DNA from: Clostridium sp. MD294
GTDB taxonomy: Bacteria > Bacillota > Clostridia > Lachnospirales > Anaerotignaceae
Assembly: GCF_000364165.2 (NCBI RefSeq)
Contig: NZ_CP097810.1
Location: 1,240,001 to 1,304,000, forward strand
Direction of reading: 5' to 3'
Length of the DNA: 64,000 nucleotides
This document shows positions 36,999 to 45,363 of the stretch, one piece after another; position 1 is the first letter of the stretch, and each line of letters opens with the position of its first letter. The translations under genes were made by a program, and so were the position numbers. The notes under the pieces are model-generated. The model had not been told where the DNA came from. It made no database searches and was given only the letters and a program-made list of their open reading frames with translations.

Positions 36999-37202
36999 AT
37001 GGTGAATATTGCGGATAAATTAAAGTATTTACGAAAAGAAAAACAACTTACGCAAAAAGAATTAGCTAATATTTGTAGTATTGAAGAAACTACAATACAA
37101 AGATTAGAATATGGTGGAAAGCCTAGTTTAGATACTGTAATAAAACTTGCAGATTATTTTGAAGTATCCGTTGATTATTTAATTGGTAGGGCGGATAATT
37201 AA
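36999..37202 (+). CDS. Small XRE-family repressor inside the adhesin insert
   Basis: 67 residues, a single Cro/C1-type helix-turn-helix domain (QLTQKELANICSIEETTIQR, then LDTVIKLADYFEVSVDYLIG), with AAGGAGG before the ATG. Length is that of a minimal phage-type repressor. It is divergent from the 119-residue hypothetical gene and flanked by the broken ends of the adhesin gene. Likely autoregulates and represses its neighbour through the paired operators upstream. Confidence 0.88.
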   Translation: MVNIADKLKYLRKEKQLTQKELANICSIEETTIQRLEYGGKPSLDTVIKLADYFEVSVDYLIGRADN

Positions 37203-37263
37203 TAAATAGAAAAAAGATAACTATAAAATAGTATTTTGTTTTAGTTTAAAATCCTATAGTAGT

Positions 37264-37289
37264 ACCCACTCTGACATATCAGAGTGGGT
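37264..37289. terminator. Perfect inverted repeat at the insert/adhesin boundary
   Basis: An 11-bp perfect stem (ACCCACTCTGA, 37264-37274, with 37279-37289) and a four-base loop abut the stop codon of the truncated adhesin start. Neither strand has a good T tract, so it may be a weak bidirectional terminator or a recombination structure. Confidence 0.5.
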
Positions 37290-38554
37290 CACATACTTAT
37301 AGCTATAAAATCTATATTATTGGAAATTATTTTTTCTACATAATAAGCACCAACCACTAAATCTGGTATAGAAATTTCTCCTTGTTCATTTGTTACATAA
37401 TCCCCAATAATACCACCATCAGCGTCTGTCAATCGAAATACTGCACCAGAAAGTCCTTGTGTTGTACCTGCTTTGACTTTTACTATCTGTAAGCCTTTTC
37501 CTGGTTCTGGTATATCGGGTGTGTTTGGTGTGTCAGGTTGGTCTGGATTATCTGGCTCTTTGGGTTCATCTGGTGGGGGAGTTGTGCCATCTGCATAATA
37601 AGTCACTTTTCCAATGGAATCCCCATTATAAAATGGTATGGGTGCAACATAATAATCTTGTTTTTTACCACTGTGAGATATTCCAAACATAACAGCTTTA
37701 TTTTCTAATTTCCCTTTTGCAATGACATTGAATGTACCTTTTTGTTCTCCATCATCTTTTTTAGGAATTAACACTTTTATTGCATTTGTGTCACCGCTGA
37801 ATGTTTCTTGTTCTTCATTTTGCAAATTTGTTGCTTTTACACCTTCTGGCACATTTCCATCAAATACAATTTTAAAACTGTCTATTTTTACATTGGATTT
37901 GATTTCAAATTCCTGTGAATAGTAACTGCTATCAATACTATCCACTTCTGCTTTTTGTGTTTTGGGATTGACTGCAAGCCATGTAGCATATACAACATCA
38001 TTTGCTTTGCCTTTTGCTACTAAATTTTTCATGGCTGCTTCTACAGGCTGATTGTGTGAGCCGTTTGCTTTCCAGTCATTTAAGTTGCTGTAATTGGCAT
38101 GAACTGTTGCCCAAACTGCCATTTTTGTAGCGTAATAAGCCTGATATTCTGTGGAAAGTCCTAACTCTTGAGGTGTTTTATAAGGATAACCGTTTGTAAT
38201 GACGCCCCATACATGAGGGTCGGTGTCCAGTTTATCCACATCTACGTCATAGCTTTTTGCTATTAAATCTTCTACACCTGGTCTGTTGGGATTGGCACAA
38301 TACGCTGGATATTCGTTTCCATCTTCCGAACGATATACAATTATTGCTGGTGCAAAGTTATCTGCGTCAATCACACCTTTCCAAGTCAATAATTGCTGTC
38401 CTTTGCCTTCTTTAACATAAAGATGGACTTTGTTTAAAGCATTTTCTAGTGAAGTACCTGCAAATGCTTCTACAAATGAGGACAGCAAAAACAATAATGC
38501 TAAGCATAATGACAATAGCCTTTTTATGATACTGTTATTGAATTTTTCATTCAT
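37289..38554 (-). pseudogene. N-terminal part of the Cna-B adhesin (thioester-like domain), 3'-truncated
   Basis: 421 residues from the ATG at 38554, preceded by AGGAGATAGGAG. A signal peptide (LLSLCLALLFLLSSFVEAFA) leads to a thioester-type domain: the Cys lies in YPAYCANPNRPG (about 84), but the usual TQxA Gln is Lys in ATKMAVW (about 142), so the thioester may not form. A Pro/Asp-rich linker (about 345-365) then opens a Cna-B domain that breaks off after VVGAYYVEKI; ten unrelated residues and a stop follow. The missing repeats continue at 36346. Still secreted in principle, but without any anchor. Confidence 0.82.
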
Positions 38555-38618
38555 ACTCCTATCTCCTCTCATAATATATTTTCTTGTTGTTCTATCAAAG
38601 GCAATATTTCTTGTTGTT

Positions 38619-38783
38619 TTAACAAGTCATATAAAAACAATCTGCCTTTTTGTGTCCATTTCGTGAGCATTTTGCTATCTTTTTTGCCATTAGACTATTC
38701 AAAACAAAATGTTTCAGAATGAATGTATCCTTTATCATTTTTCCTAATATTTGTTGTTGCTGTATTATTTTTAATTTCTCCAT
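38619..38783 (-). CDS. Small ORF between sortase and adhesin, possibly frameshifted
   Basis: 54 residues from an ATG with AGGAG eight bases upstream, starting MEKLKIIQQQQILGKMIKD. After about residue 38 a second frame (coding MLTKWTQKGRLFLYDLLKQQ and ending near 38569) looks more protein-like, so a one-base slip at the A6 run near 38685 may have split a gene of about 70 residues. Not a recognised family. Confidence 0.45.
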   Translation of the reverse strand: MEKLKIIQQQQILGKMIKDTFILKHFVLNSLMAKKIAKCSRNGHKKADCFYMTC

Positions 38784-38814
38784 ATATTTCACTCCTATCT
38801 TTTTTTATTTCAGG

Positions 38815-39771
38815 TTATCTTTTTTCTACTGCCTGTACACAAAGTCTTTGATTTGGTACATCTTCCACACAAGTTATTAGTGACAAACGGTTGTCATTGG
38901 TGTATTCTAATTTTGACCAATCCGTTTCAGATATTCTACTGATAGACTGCACTACATAGTTTCTTGTGCCAAGTATGGTAGTGTATGTGATTTCATCGCC
39001 TTCAGAAACATTTTTCAATTTCTGAAAATAACCGCTTGAACCTCTGTTGTGTCCCACAAAGCCAGCATTGCCATTCCATGTAGAAGTAGAAGAAATATGT
39101 CCAATACCTTTTTTCATTGCTGCATAAGTATCACCATCATATGCTGTTACAGTCAATTTAACCGATGGTATTTTTAAAACTCCTATACTACCGTCTGACT
39201 TTCTGACTTGTTCTATTGTGGTAAGGGGGTATTGCAGTTTTTGTTCTTCATTATTGGCATAATATACAACATTGTTTGTATTTCCATTTGGCAAATTTGT
39301 TGATGTGGAAGGGTAAAAATTACCTGTTATATTATTTTGATTGTTTTGCTGTGTTACTCCTTGTGTTTTTGCTGTATTCGCTAAATTTGTTGTACTGCCT
39401 GCTTGCTGTGTACCTTGTGTTGCACCTGTTAAAAAAACATTCGGACTTTGTGTAAATTTTCCCGATGGTGCATTTGCTGGTGCATATGTTGTTACATTCG
39501 GTTTTTGTTCTGATGGTGTAATAATTGTTGCACCATATTCAGAGTCATGTCTTTTTTGTGGTGCTAAATCGTATATGTCCAGTAAATAGTCTGGTACAGC
39601 TCCATCAAAATGAATGTGACTTTCTCCAGTAATATAAAATTCTTCTTTGTTTTCTGTTTTGAATTGATAATCTAAATCACTTGTTACTGCAAAAGCATTG
39701 ATATTGCAACAAGTACAAAAGTTTACTGTCATCAAAAACAACAAAGGAATTTTGATGTATCTATTCCTCAT
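38815..39771 (-). CDS. Sortase
   Basis: 318 residues. A signal peptide (IPLLFLMTVNFCTCCNINAF) precedes an Asn/Thr-rich linker; the catalytic domain is C-terminal, with His in GFVGHNRG (about 238), Cys in SLITCVED (about 301) and Arg in RLCVQ (about 310). All three residues are present. Sortases join LPxTG-like proteins to the wall or each other; the candidate substrate is the neighbouring adhesin ending LPKTGW. The start overlaps the upstream gene by 11 bases and has AGGAGG upstream. Confidence 0.9.
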   Translation of the reverse strand: MRNRYIKIPLLFLMTVNFCTCCNINAFAVTSDLDYQFKTENKEEFYITGESHIHFDGAVPDYLLDIYDLAPQKRHDSEYGATIITPSEQKPNVTTYAPANAPSGKFTQSPNVFLTGATQGTQQAGSTTNLANTAKTQGVTQQNNQNNITGNFYPSTSTNLPNGNTNNVVYYANNEEQKLQYPLTTIEQVRKSDGSIGVLKIPSVKLTVTAYDGDTYAAMKKGIGHISSTSTWNGNAGFVGHNRGSSGYFQKLKNVSEGDEITYTTILGTRNYVVQSISRISETDWSKLEYTNDNRLSLITCVEDVPNQRLCVQAVEKR

Positions 39772-40987
39772 GTTCTGTCCCTCCTATCTCCAGCATAAAG
39801 CAATACGGCTGTCCATATTCGCTAATACTGTTTGGAATTATCATTTGTTCTTTTGTTTCATCATGCAATGTAATGGATATTGTTTTATCATAGAGTTTTT
39901 TTGCTGTATATTTATCTATGACAAAATAGAAAAAGGGGCTTTGTATTCGTTCATGTAATGGATTGAGGTCTATTATAAAATCACTTTTATTCATTTTCTG
40001 GTATCCAATACAAATATATTCTTCGTCTTGTAAGTTATATATTTTCACTCCTCTCTGTGATTTTTTATAAAATAACAAAACCATACCACTAGAAAACAAA
40101 ACACCTATGAAAGCACCAAGTATTATTTTTATCAAAATGGAATTGTTTTGTTTGATTTCTTTGACTTCTGGTTTTTCTTCCTGTTTTTGCTTTTTGATTT
40201 CCTCCTCTGCTTGTTTTTCTGCTCTTTCCATAATGGTGCTGTTTTCTTTGATAGGTGTACCAACATAGGTCAATGTATATGTAATTGTGGTTGGTTCTGG
40301 TTTTGACACTGTTCCTGTATATATCGCTGTTGTGACATAGCTAGAAGGTACTTTATCGCTTATGGTTTTGGAATAAGTTGCAGTTGCTTTGTACTCTGTG
40401 GGTACAAGGGTATCTCCTGATAATCCCGTTCCCATCACAGCCCAGTTGACATCAGTTAATTGCAATGTTTGTCCCTCTTTTTCCGCTGTTTGAGGAATAT
40501 AAGAATTATCTGTCGCCATAAGCTCTGTATATTCTTTTACTGTAGATAGTGTTGTATTTTGGGTTTTGTATGCTGCTACTTCTGTTGCAATGCTGTCCTG
40601 TTTCAATGACAAAACACCTGTAAAATCTTCTTTGTTGTACTCTATTGTTTGGGGTAGTCGGTTTAATATGCCTTGTTTGTTATCTGTTGCGGTTTCTATG
40701 GCAATACTTTCTGATAATTCTTTTGTCTGTTTGTTTTCATTCACTTTTTTATCTGTTTTATGATAAGCAAACAAATAGCCATCTTTTTTATAACCATTTT
40801 CTACTAATGCAGATGGGTCGAAATCTTCCGCAACTTCATAAACCTTTGTTAAAAAAATACTGCCCTCTATTTGTTTTTGGTCTGAAGAAATCAAAAAGGG
40901 AATACTTTCTGTTTGCTCTGCAAATGTTGTTTTTATAGGACAACTCATTGTCAAAAGCAACAGTAACAAAAATAGTTTCTTTTTCAT
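39761..40987 (-). CDS. Exported membrane-anchored ICE protein of unknown function
   Basis: 408 residues from the ATG at 40987 with AAGGAG upstream. A signal peptide (LFLLLLLLTMSCPIKTTFA), an exported region of about 260 residues, a charged segment (EKQAEEEIKKQKQEEK), one membrane helix (IILGAFIGVLFSSGMVLLFY) and a cytoplasmic domain of about 90 residues. Similar proteins precede the sortase in Tn1549-type elements. Perhaps a mating-contact or adhesin-assembly factor; no domain name can be assigned. Confidence 0.75.
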   Translation of the reverse strand: MKKKLFLLLLLLTMSCPIKTTFAEQTESIPFLISSDQKQIEGSIFLTKVYEVAEDFDPSALVENGYKKDGYLFAYHKTDKKVNENKQTKELSESIAIETATDNKQGILNRLPQTIEYNKEDFTGVLSLKQDSIATEVAAYKTQNTTLSTVKEYTELMATDNSYIPQTAEKEGQTLQLTDVNWAVMGTGLSGDTLVPTEYKATATYSKTISDKVPSSYVTTAIYTGTVSKPEPTTITYTLTYVGTPIKENSTIMERAEKQAEEEIKKQKQEEKPEVKEIKQNNSILIKIILGAFIGVLFSSGMVLLFYKKSQRGVKIYNLQDEEYICIGYQKMNKSDFIIDLNPLHERIQSPFFYFVIDKYTAKKLYDKTISITLHDETKEQMIIPNSISEYGQPYCFMLEIGGTEHEE

Positions 40988-41027
40988 GTTGTCACACTCC
41001 TTTCTTTCCTTTTTTTCAACAAAAAAA

Positions 41028-41049
41028 GACAGCAAACAATGTTGCTGTC
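41028..41049 (-). terminator. Terminator after repA
   Basis: A 7-bp stem GACAGCA (41028-41034) with TGCTGTC (41043-41049), followed on the minus strand by TTTTTTT. It separates the replication/partition block from the surface-protein block. Confidence 0.85.
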
Positions 41050-41058
41050 CTTTTTATT

Positions 41059-42360
41059 TTATCCATACATCTTATGATTGACTTCTGCAAAAGAATAGGC
41101 TTCCATCGTTTCATAAGCGTTGTATAGTGTGGAAATATAATATGCTCTTATGTTATGTATTTTGCTTTTGGTATTTTCTAAACAGTTCACTATATACTCT
41201 ATGTGTTCTGAATCTAATTTTAAAAATCTCTCTTTTACCATTTGCTGCGGAATTTCCTCTCCGCCAATTCGTATTGTGCTTTTATGACTGGTAATCACAC
41301 TCACCATAATGTCTACAATGTTGTTAACTAAATTCATACGAAATCTTATACTTGGTTTTTGTTTTAAGAAATCATATTCAATATTTCTGAGTATAGTAGC
41401 TCTGCACATTTGTTCCTCTAAGCCTTTGTCAGTAAAATGATTTTGTTGTTCTTTCTGTTTCTCTTGTGCTAACTCCCTTTCTAAATTGAGTAAGCATTTT
41501 GGATAAGAATAGGGTATTTCCTCTAATTCTTTGTCAATATTACATTCCTGTTTTTCTTTTTCTTCTTCTTTGTCAATATTACATTCCTGTTTTTCTTTTT
41601 CTTCTTCTTTTTTCTCTGTATTAAAATAAAAAATATTATCTATCTCATCTATCTTATCTGTTTGTTGTTCTGACTGCTTCTCTTTACTAGATAGATAAGA
41701 TGGATAAGATGGATTATGTTTATTATTATTTATAAAAACAGTTTCATTTGTTTTTTTAGTATCATTAAAACCAGTATCACTAAAATCAGTATCATTAATC
41801 AAAGGAGTATTAATACTTTGTGATTTTGGAAAATCCTGTGTTGCAGAAATCACATTTCTGGAATTGTCTTTTTCATTATTTTGGTGTTGTGATTGCCATA
41901 AACTTTCCTCATTTGGCGGTTTTTGTACTGAAAAATCATCAGATTTTTGCATTTTTTCTTCTATTTCTTCTGCCTTTTTTGCTCCATCGTTCTCATTTTT
42001 ATGAAAACCTAAAAAATTTTTGACATAAATAAAGTTTGGCTTGCCTAAACCGTTTCTTTTTCTCTCAATTAAGCCGATTTCTTCTAAATCTTTGAGTATT
42101 TTGTTTGCTTTTTGCTCTCTGCAATGCAAAAAATTCATAATTTTATCAATGGTAAACACAATATAAACTCTTTTTTGTTCATCAAGCCATTTGTTTTTAA
42201 GTGATAATCCCATTCTATCCAACATAATACCATACAAAACCTTTGCTTCTATGGATAATTCTGAAAATTTATCATCTGTAAAAAGCAATTTTGGTATTCT
42301 GTAAAATATAAATTGCTCTGATTCTTGCCCATAATAATAATCGAATGATAATGTACTCAT
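41059..42360 (-). CDS. repA: Replication initiator RepA (RepA_N family)
   Basis: 433 residues. The N-terminal 110 match the RepA_N winged-helix domain (FIFYRIPKLLFTDDKFSELS, then GLIERKRNGLGKPNFIYV). The centre is low-complexity with a tandem EEEKEKQECNIDKE repeat. The C-terminal 110 residues are the conserved helical domain seen in Tn1549-type RepA (FLKQKPSIRFRMNLVNNIVD, then IRAYYISTLYNAYETMEA). It suggests that the excised element replicates. Next to parA/parB. Confidence 0.88.
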   Translation of the reverse strand: MSTLSFDYYYGQESEQFIFYRIPKLLFTDDKFSELSIEAKVLYGIMLDRMGLSLKNKWLDEQKRVYIVFTIDKIMNFLHCREQKANKILKDLEEIGLIERKRNGLGKPNFIYVKNFLGFHKNENDGAKKAEEIEEKMQKSDDFSVQKPPNEESLWQSQHQNNEKDNSRNVISATQDFPKSQSINTPLINDTDFSDTGFNDTKKTNETVFINNNKHNPSYPSYLSSKEKQSEQQTDKIDEIDNIFYFNTEKKEEEKEKQECNIDKEEEKEKQECNIDKELEEIPYSYPKCLLNLERELAQEKQKEQQNHFTDKGLEEQMCRATILRNIEYDFLKQKPSIRFRMNLVNNIVDIMVSVITSHKSTIRIGGEEIPQQMVKERFLKLDSEHIEYIVNCLENTKSKIHNIRAYYISTLYNAYETMEAYSFAEVNHKMYG

Positions 42361-42427
42361 TTTTAACGCTCCTTTCGCTGTTTTACTTTCAAAAATACAA
42401 ATTTGTGAAAATCACATTTCAATCATT

Positions 42428-43444
42428 TTATTCTTCTTTTTCTTTAAAACTTTGCTGTTGCTGCCACAGTTTTAAAAGCTCAAATATTACATTTTCCATA
42501 TCTTTTTTGTTATAGGACTTTGGAAAATATTGTTTTAAATCCTTTTTTTTGAGTGTAATGTTGTTATTACTTTTTTCTTTTTCTTCTGTTAATATAATTT
42601 TTATTATAGCATCGTTAAAATTTTTCTCTTGACTGTATTTTTTTAGTTTACTTGCCTGTTCTAAAGAGGGAATGACATTTAATGTTTCCATAAATTTGTG
42701 CAAATTTATCTGTTCTTCTGGTTCTAAATAGGATAATTCTACACCAGTGTTAAGTTTTAATCTGTTGTTGTCTACCATTTGTAGTAGTTTGGGTATGAGT
42801 TTTGTTAAACGGATATATCTATGAATTTGATTTTTACTTACATCATTTTCTTCTGCAATAATTTCAATAGATTTTTTGTTTTCAAAATGGTTCCCAACTT
42901 GGGAACTATTTTTAGATGGTCTACCTGCTTGTCTTTTCATAGCTTCTAACTTCATTTTATAAGAAAATGCTCTTTCACTAGGCAATATATGTTCTCTTTG
43001 GACATTGGAGTCAACCATTGCTATTACCGCTTCATCATCATCTAATTGTCTAACAATAACAGGCATAGTATTTATTCCTAATTTTATACACGCATATTTT
43101 CTGCGATGTCCTGAAATTAACTCATAATATCCACCATCTGTAGCACGGGCAATAGCAGGCACTACAACACCTTTTTCTGCTATACTTTGTACTAACTTTT
43201 CCATTTCCTCATCATCGTTTATTTTAAATGGGTGGTTTTGAAAGTGAATTAATTTGTCAATTTGTATTTTTTGTACAAATTCCATAGTATCTGAACCAAG
43301 CAATAATTCATCATAAGATGTTAATGTCACATTTTTGGCACTGCTTTTCAAATTTGTTTTCTTTTCCTCTGTTTCAGTTTCATCAAAATCTGTTTCTTCT
43401 GCATTAAAATTCACTTTTTCTGCATTTTCTTTCATTTTTGCCAT
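42428..43444 (-). CDS. parB: ParB-family partition protein
   Basis: 338 residues. A ParB/Srx-like domain (ISGHRRKYACIKLGINTMPV) carries the GHRR motif around residue 115, followed by the helix-turn-helix (KKSIEIIAEENDVSKNQIHR). The N-terminal 50 residues are acidic and disordered. It binds a parS-like site, not identified here, and works with ParA. Overlaps parA by 13 bases. Confidence 0.92.
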   Translation of the reverse strand: MAKMKENAEKVNFNAEETDFDETETEEKKTNLKSSAKNVTLTSYDELLLGSDTMEFVQKIQIDKLIHFQNHPFKINDDEEMEKLVQSIAEKGVVVPAIARATDGGYYELISGHRRKYACIKLGINTMPVIVRQLDDDEAVIAMVDSNVQREHILPSERAFSYKMKLEAMKRQAGRPSKNSSQVGNHFENKKSIEIIAEENDVSKNQIHRYIRLTKLIPKLLQMVDNNRLKLNTGVELSYLEPEEQINLHKFMETLNVIPSLEQASKLKKYSQEKNFNDAIIKIILTEEKEKSNNNITLKKKDLKQYFPKSYNKKDMENVIFELLKLWQQQQSFKEKEE

Positions 43445-44220
43445 GTCAATACCTCCTGTACTAACGATTCATATGCTTTTGCTACTTTTCCATTTTTATC
43501 ATGAATATAAATACTTGTCCCTTCTGCACTGATTTCTGCTGCTTTAATAGACATAGGAATATATTCTTTAAATATATGTAGTTTTCCATCGTAATTTTGA
43601 TGTAAAAGAGTTACCAGTTCTTTAGAATAATTCGTTCTCATATTCGCCATTGTTATAAGTATTCCGCTAATGTCTAATTTTCTGTTGATGTGTATTTTCA
43701 CTCTGGAAATCGTTTTGATTAACTGCTCCAAACCTTTTATAGATAAATATTGTGCTTGTACTGGTATCAATACAGTATCTGCAAAAGCAAGAGAGTTAAT
43801 TGTCAACATTCCCAGTGATGGAGAACAATCCACTATAATATAATCATATTTATCTCTTAATACTTTTAAAGAATTTCTCAATACAGTTTCTCTGCTCATA
43901 GTGTTAACAAGTGCTGCTTCTAATCCAGATAATTCGATATTAGAAGGTAATAAATCTACTTTTTCTTTGTGATGTAAAATGCTTTTTGATACATTACTTT
44001 TGATGTCATTATCACTCATGTATTGCCCCATAATATTAGCAATAGTCATTTCTATTTGTTCTGGTTGGTATCCTAAACTTAATGTTAATGACGCCTGTGC
44101 GTCCATATCTACTAGCAATACCTTTTTTTCTGATTGTGCTAAACCAATTCCTAAATTTACAGTGGTCACTGTTTTTCCAACACCACCTTTTTGATTACAA
44201 ACTGCAATTATTTTTGCCAT
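43432..44220 (-). CDS. parA: ParA-family partition ATPase
   Basis: 262 residues from the ATG at 44220 (AAAGGA nine bases upstream). Walker A with the deviant Lys is in CNQKGGVGKT (about 7-16), followed by DMDAQASLTLSLG and IIVDCSPSLG. It drives partition of the circular form and is the first gene of the long minus-strand series; an 18-bp palindrome lies just upstream. Confidence 0.95.
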   Translation of the reverse strand: MAKIIAVCNQKGGVGKTVTTVNLGIGLAQSEKKVLLVDMDAQASLTLSLGYQPEQIEMTIANIMGQYMSDNDIKSNVSKSILHHKEKVDLLPSNIELSGLEAALVNTMSRETVLRNSLKVLRDKYDYIIVDCSPSLGMLTINSLAFADTVLIPVQAQYLSIKGLEQLIKTISRVKIHINRKLDISGILITMANMRTNYSKELVTLLHQNYDGKLHIFKEYIPMSIKAAEISAEGTSIYIHDKNGKVAKAYESLVQEVLTWQK

Positions 44221-44248
44221 ACTTACCATTCCTTTCACTTGTTTATTT

Positions 44249-44266
44249 TTGTCGTGTTTATGACAA
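44249..44266. promoter_or_regulatory. Palindrome upstream of parA
   Basis: TTGTC and GACAA arms are eight bases apart, about 30 bases before the parA start. Partition operons are often autoregulated at such sites, so an operator is plausible, but nothing proves it. Confidence 0.45.
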
Positions 44267-44326
44267 TTTCACTTTTTAGTGCATTTTTTGAACATAAAAT
44301 CTATTGGAAAAAGGGTATAAAAAGAA

Positions 44327-44376
44327 AAGACAAACCGTTCAAACCCTTGATTTTACTGGGTTTTCTGATTTGTCTT
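44327..44376 (-). terminator. Compound hairpin at the ICE/IME boundary
   Basis: Outer arms AAGACAAA (44327-44334) and TTTGTCTT (44369-44376) enclose inner arms AAACCC (44341-44346) and GGGTTT (44358-44363). On the minus strand it runs into TTTTCTTTTTAT. It lies exactly between the parA promoter region and the integrase remnant, so it may insulate the two elements. Confidence 0.6.
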
Positions 44377-44386
44377 AATTATATCG

Positions 44387-44572
44387 TATGGACACAGTCA
44401 CACTGCATATCTTATTTATCAAGGGGTACAACCATTGATTATAAAAGAAAGGCTGGGACATAGAGATATTAAAATCACATTAAATACATATGGACATTTG
44501 TATCCTAGCCAACAAAAAGCGGTTGCAGAACTGTTAAATCAAAAAAAGACAAATGAAAAATGCCCAAGTTAA
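44387..44572 (+). pseudogene. C-terminal remnant of a tyrosine recombinase (integrase)
   Basis: 61 codons ending in TAA. The sequence HSHTAYLIYQGVQPLIIKER, LGHRDIKITLNTYGHLYP is the end of a phage-type integrase: the LGH box and the catalytic Tyr of TYGHLYP are present, but the Arg that normally precedes HSH is Gly, and the rest of the protein is missing. It is on the strand of the following primase-relaxase genes and may be what is left of their integrase or of the ICE's. Confidence 0.85.
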
Positions 44573-44583
44573 ATTACTTGGAC

Positions 44584-44701
44584 AAGTCCCTGATAATCAG
44601 ATGTTCTGATATACCGAATCCGCAAATTCAGTATATCATAAAATGATAAAAAAGACAAATTTTTTAAGAATCTTTTTTAATTAACATCTGTTCAGGGACT
44701 T
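44584..44701 (+). repeat. Nested inverted repeats upstream of the primase gene
   Basis: Arms 44584-44605 and 44683-44701 pair over about 19 bases with a three-base bulge (AAGTCCCTGA and TCAGATGTT against AACATCTG and TCAGGGACTT). Inside lie ATCAGA/TCTGAT (44596-44611) and a bulged hairpin with GATATAC/GTATATC arms (44608-44637). It could be a structured leader RNA, terminator, origin or recombination site. Confidence 0.7.
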
Positions 44702-44724
44702 TTATTAAAGAAAGGATGTACTTT

Positions 44725-45363
44725 ATGAATATTTTTGAACAGGTAAAAGAAAGTATTACAACGAAACAAGCAGCGATATATTATGGTATAAATGTAAATC
44801 AAAATGATATGGTATGTTGTCCATTTCATAATGACAGACACCCAAGTATGAAAGTAGCAGAAAGATATTATTGTTTTGGTTGTGGTGAAAAAGGAGATGT
44901 AATTAATTTTGTAGCAAAGTTACATAATTTGTCACAGTATGAAGCAGCAAAAAAATTGGCTTTGGATTTTGGTTTGCAGATAGAGAAAAACACTTATCAG
45001 AATAAAAATAAAAAAGTAGTTCCAAAAGAAAAAGACATTAGAAATAAGTATCAAATACAAAAGAATTTTGAAAAATGGGAACAAAGATGTCAGAAAATAT
45101 TGTCTGATTACAGCAGTTGGTTAACATTTTGGAAAGAGTTTTATGCACCAAAAGCTCCAAATGATATGATTTATGAGGAATTTTTAGAGGCAGTAAATAA
45201 TATCGAAAAAATAAAATGGTATCAGGACATTTTGGAAAATAGCATATTAGAGGAAAAAATTTACTTCTTAGTACAACATGGAAAAGAGGTGATACAGATT
45301 GAAAAAAGAATGGGAGAATATCAACGAGAATTCATTGCAGGAATTGGACAAGGTAATGACTGA
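44725..45363 (+). CDS. CHC2 zinc-finger DNA primase
   Basis: 212 residues from the ATG at 44725 (AAAGG nine bases upstream). A CHC2 zinc finger is clear: CPFH at 32-35 and CFGC at 50-53, with the conserved NDRHPSMKV between them and GDVINFVA after. The C-terminal 130 residues are helical and lack the catalytic Toprim fold, so this is a stand-alone primase-recruitment or DNA-binding module. It overlaps the next gene by 65 bases; together they resemble the replication pair of small mobilizable elements. Confidence 0.88.
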   Translation: MNIFEQVKESITTKQAAIYYGINVNQNDMVCCPFHNDRHPSMKVAERYYCFGCGEKGDVINFVAKLHNLSQYEAAKKLALDFGLQIEKNTYQNKNKKVVPKEKDIRNKYQIQKNFEKWEQRCQKILSDYSSWLTFWKEFYAPKAPNDMIYEEFLEAVNNIEKIKWYQDILENSILEEKIYFLVQHGKEVIQIEKRMGEYQREFIAGIGQGND

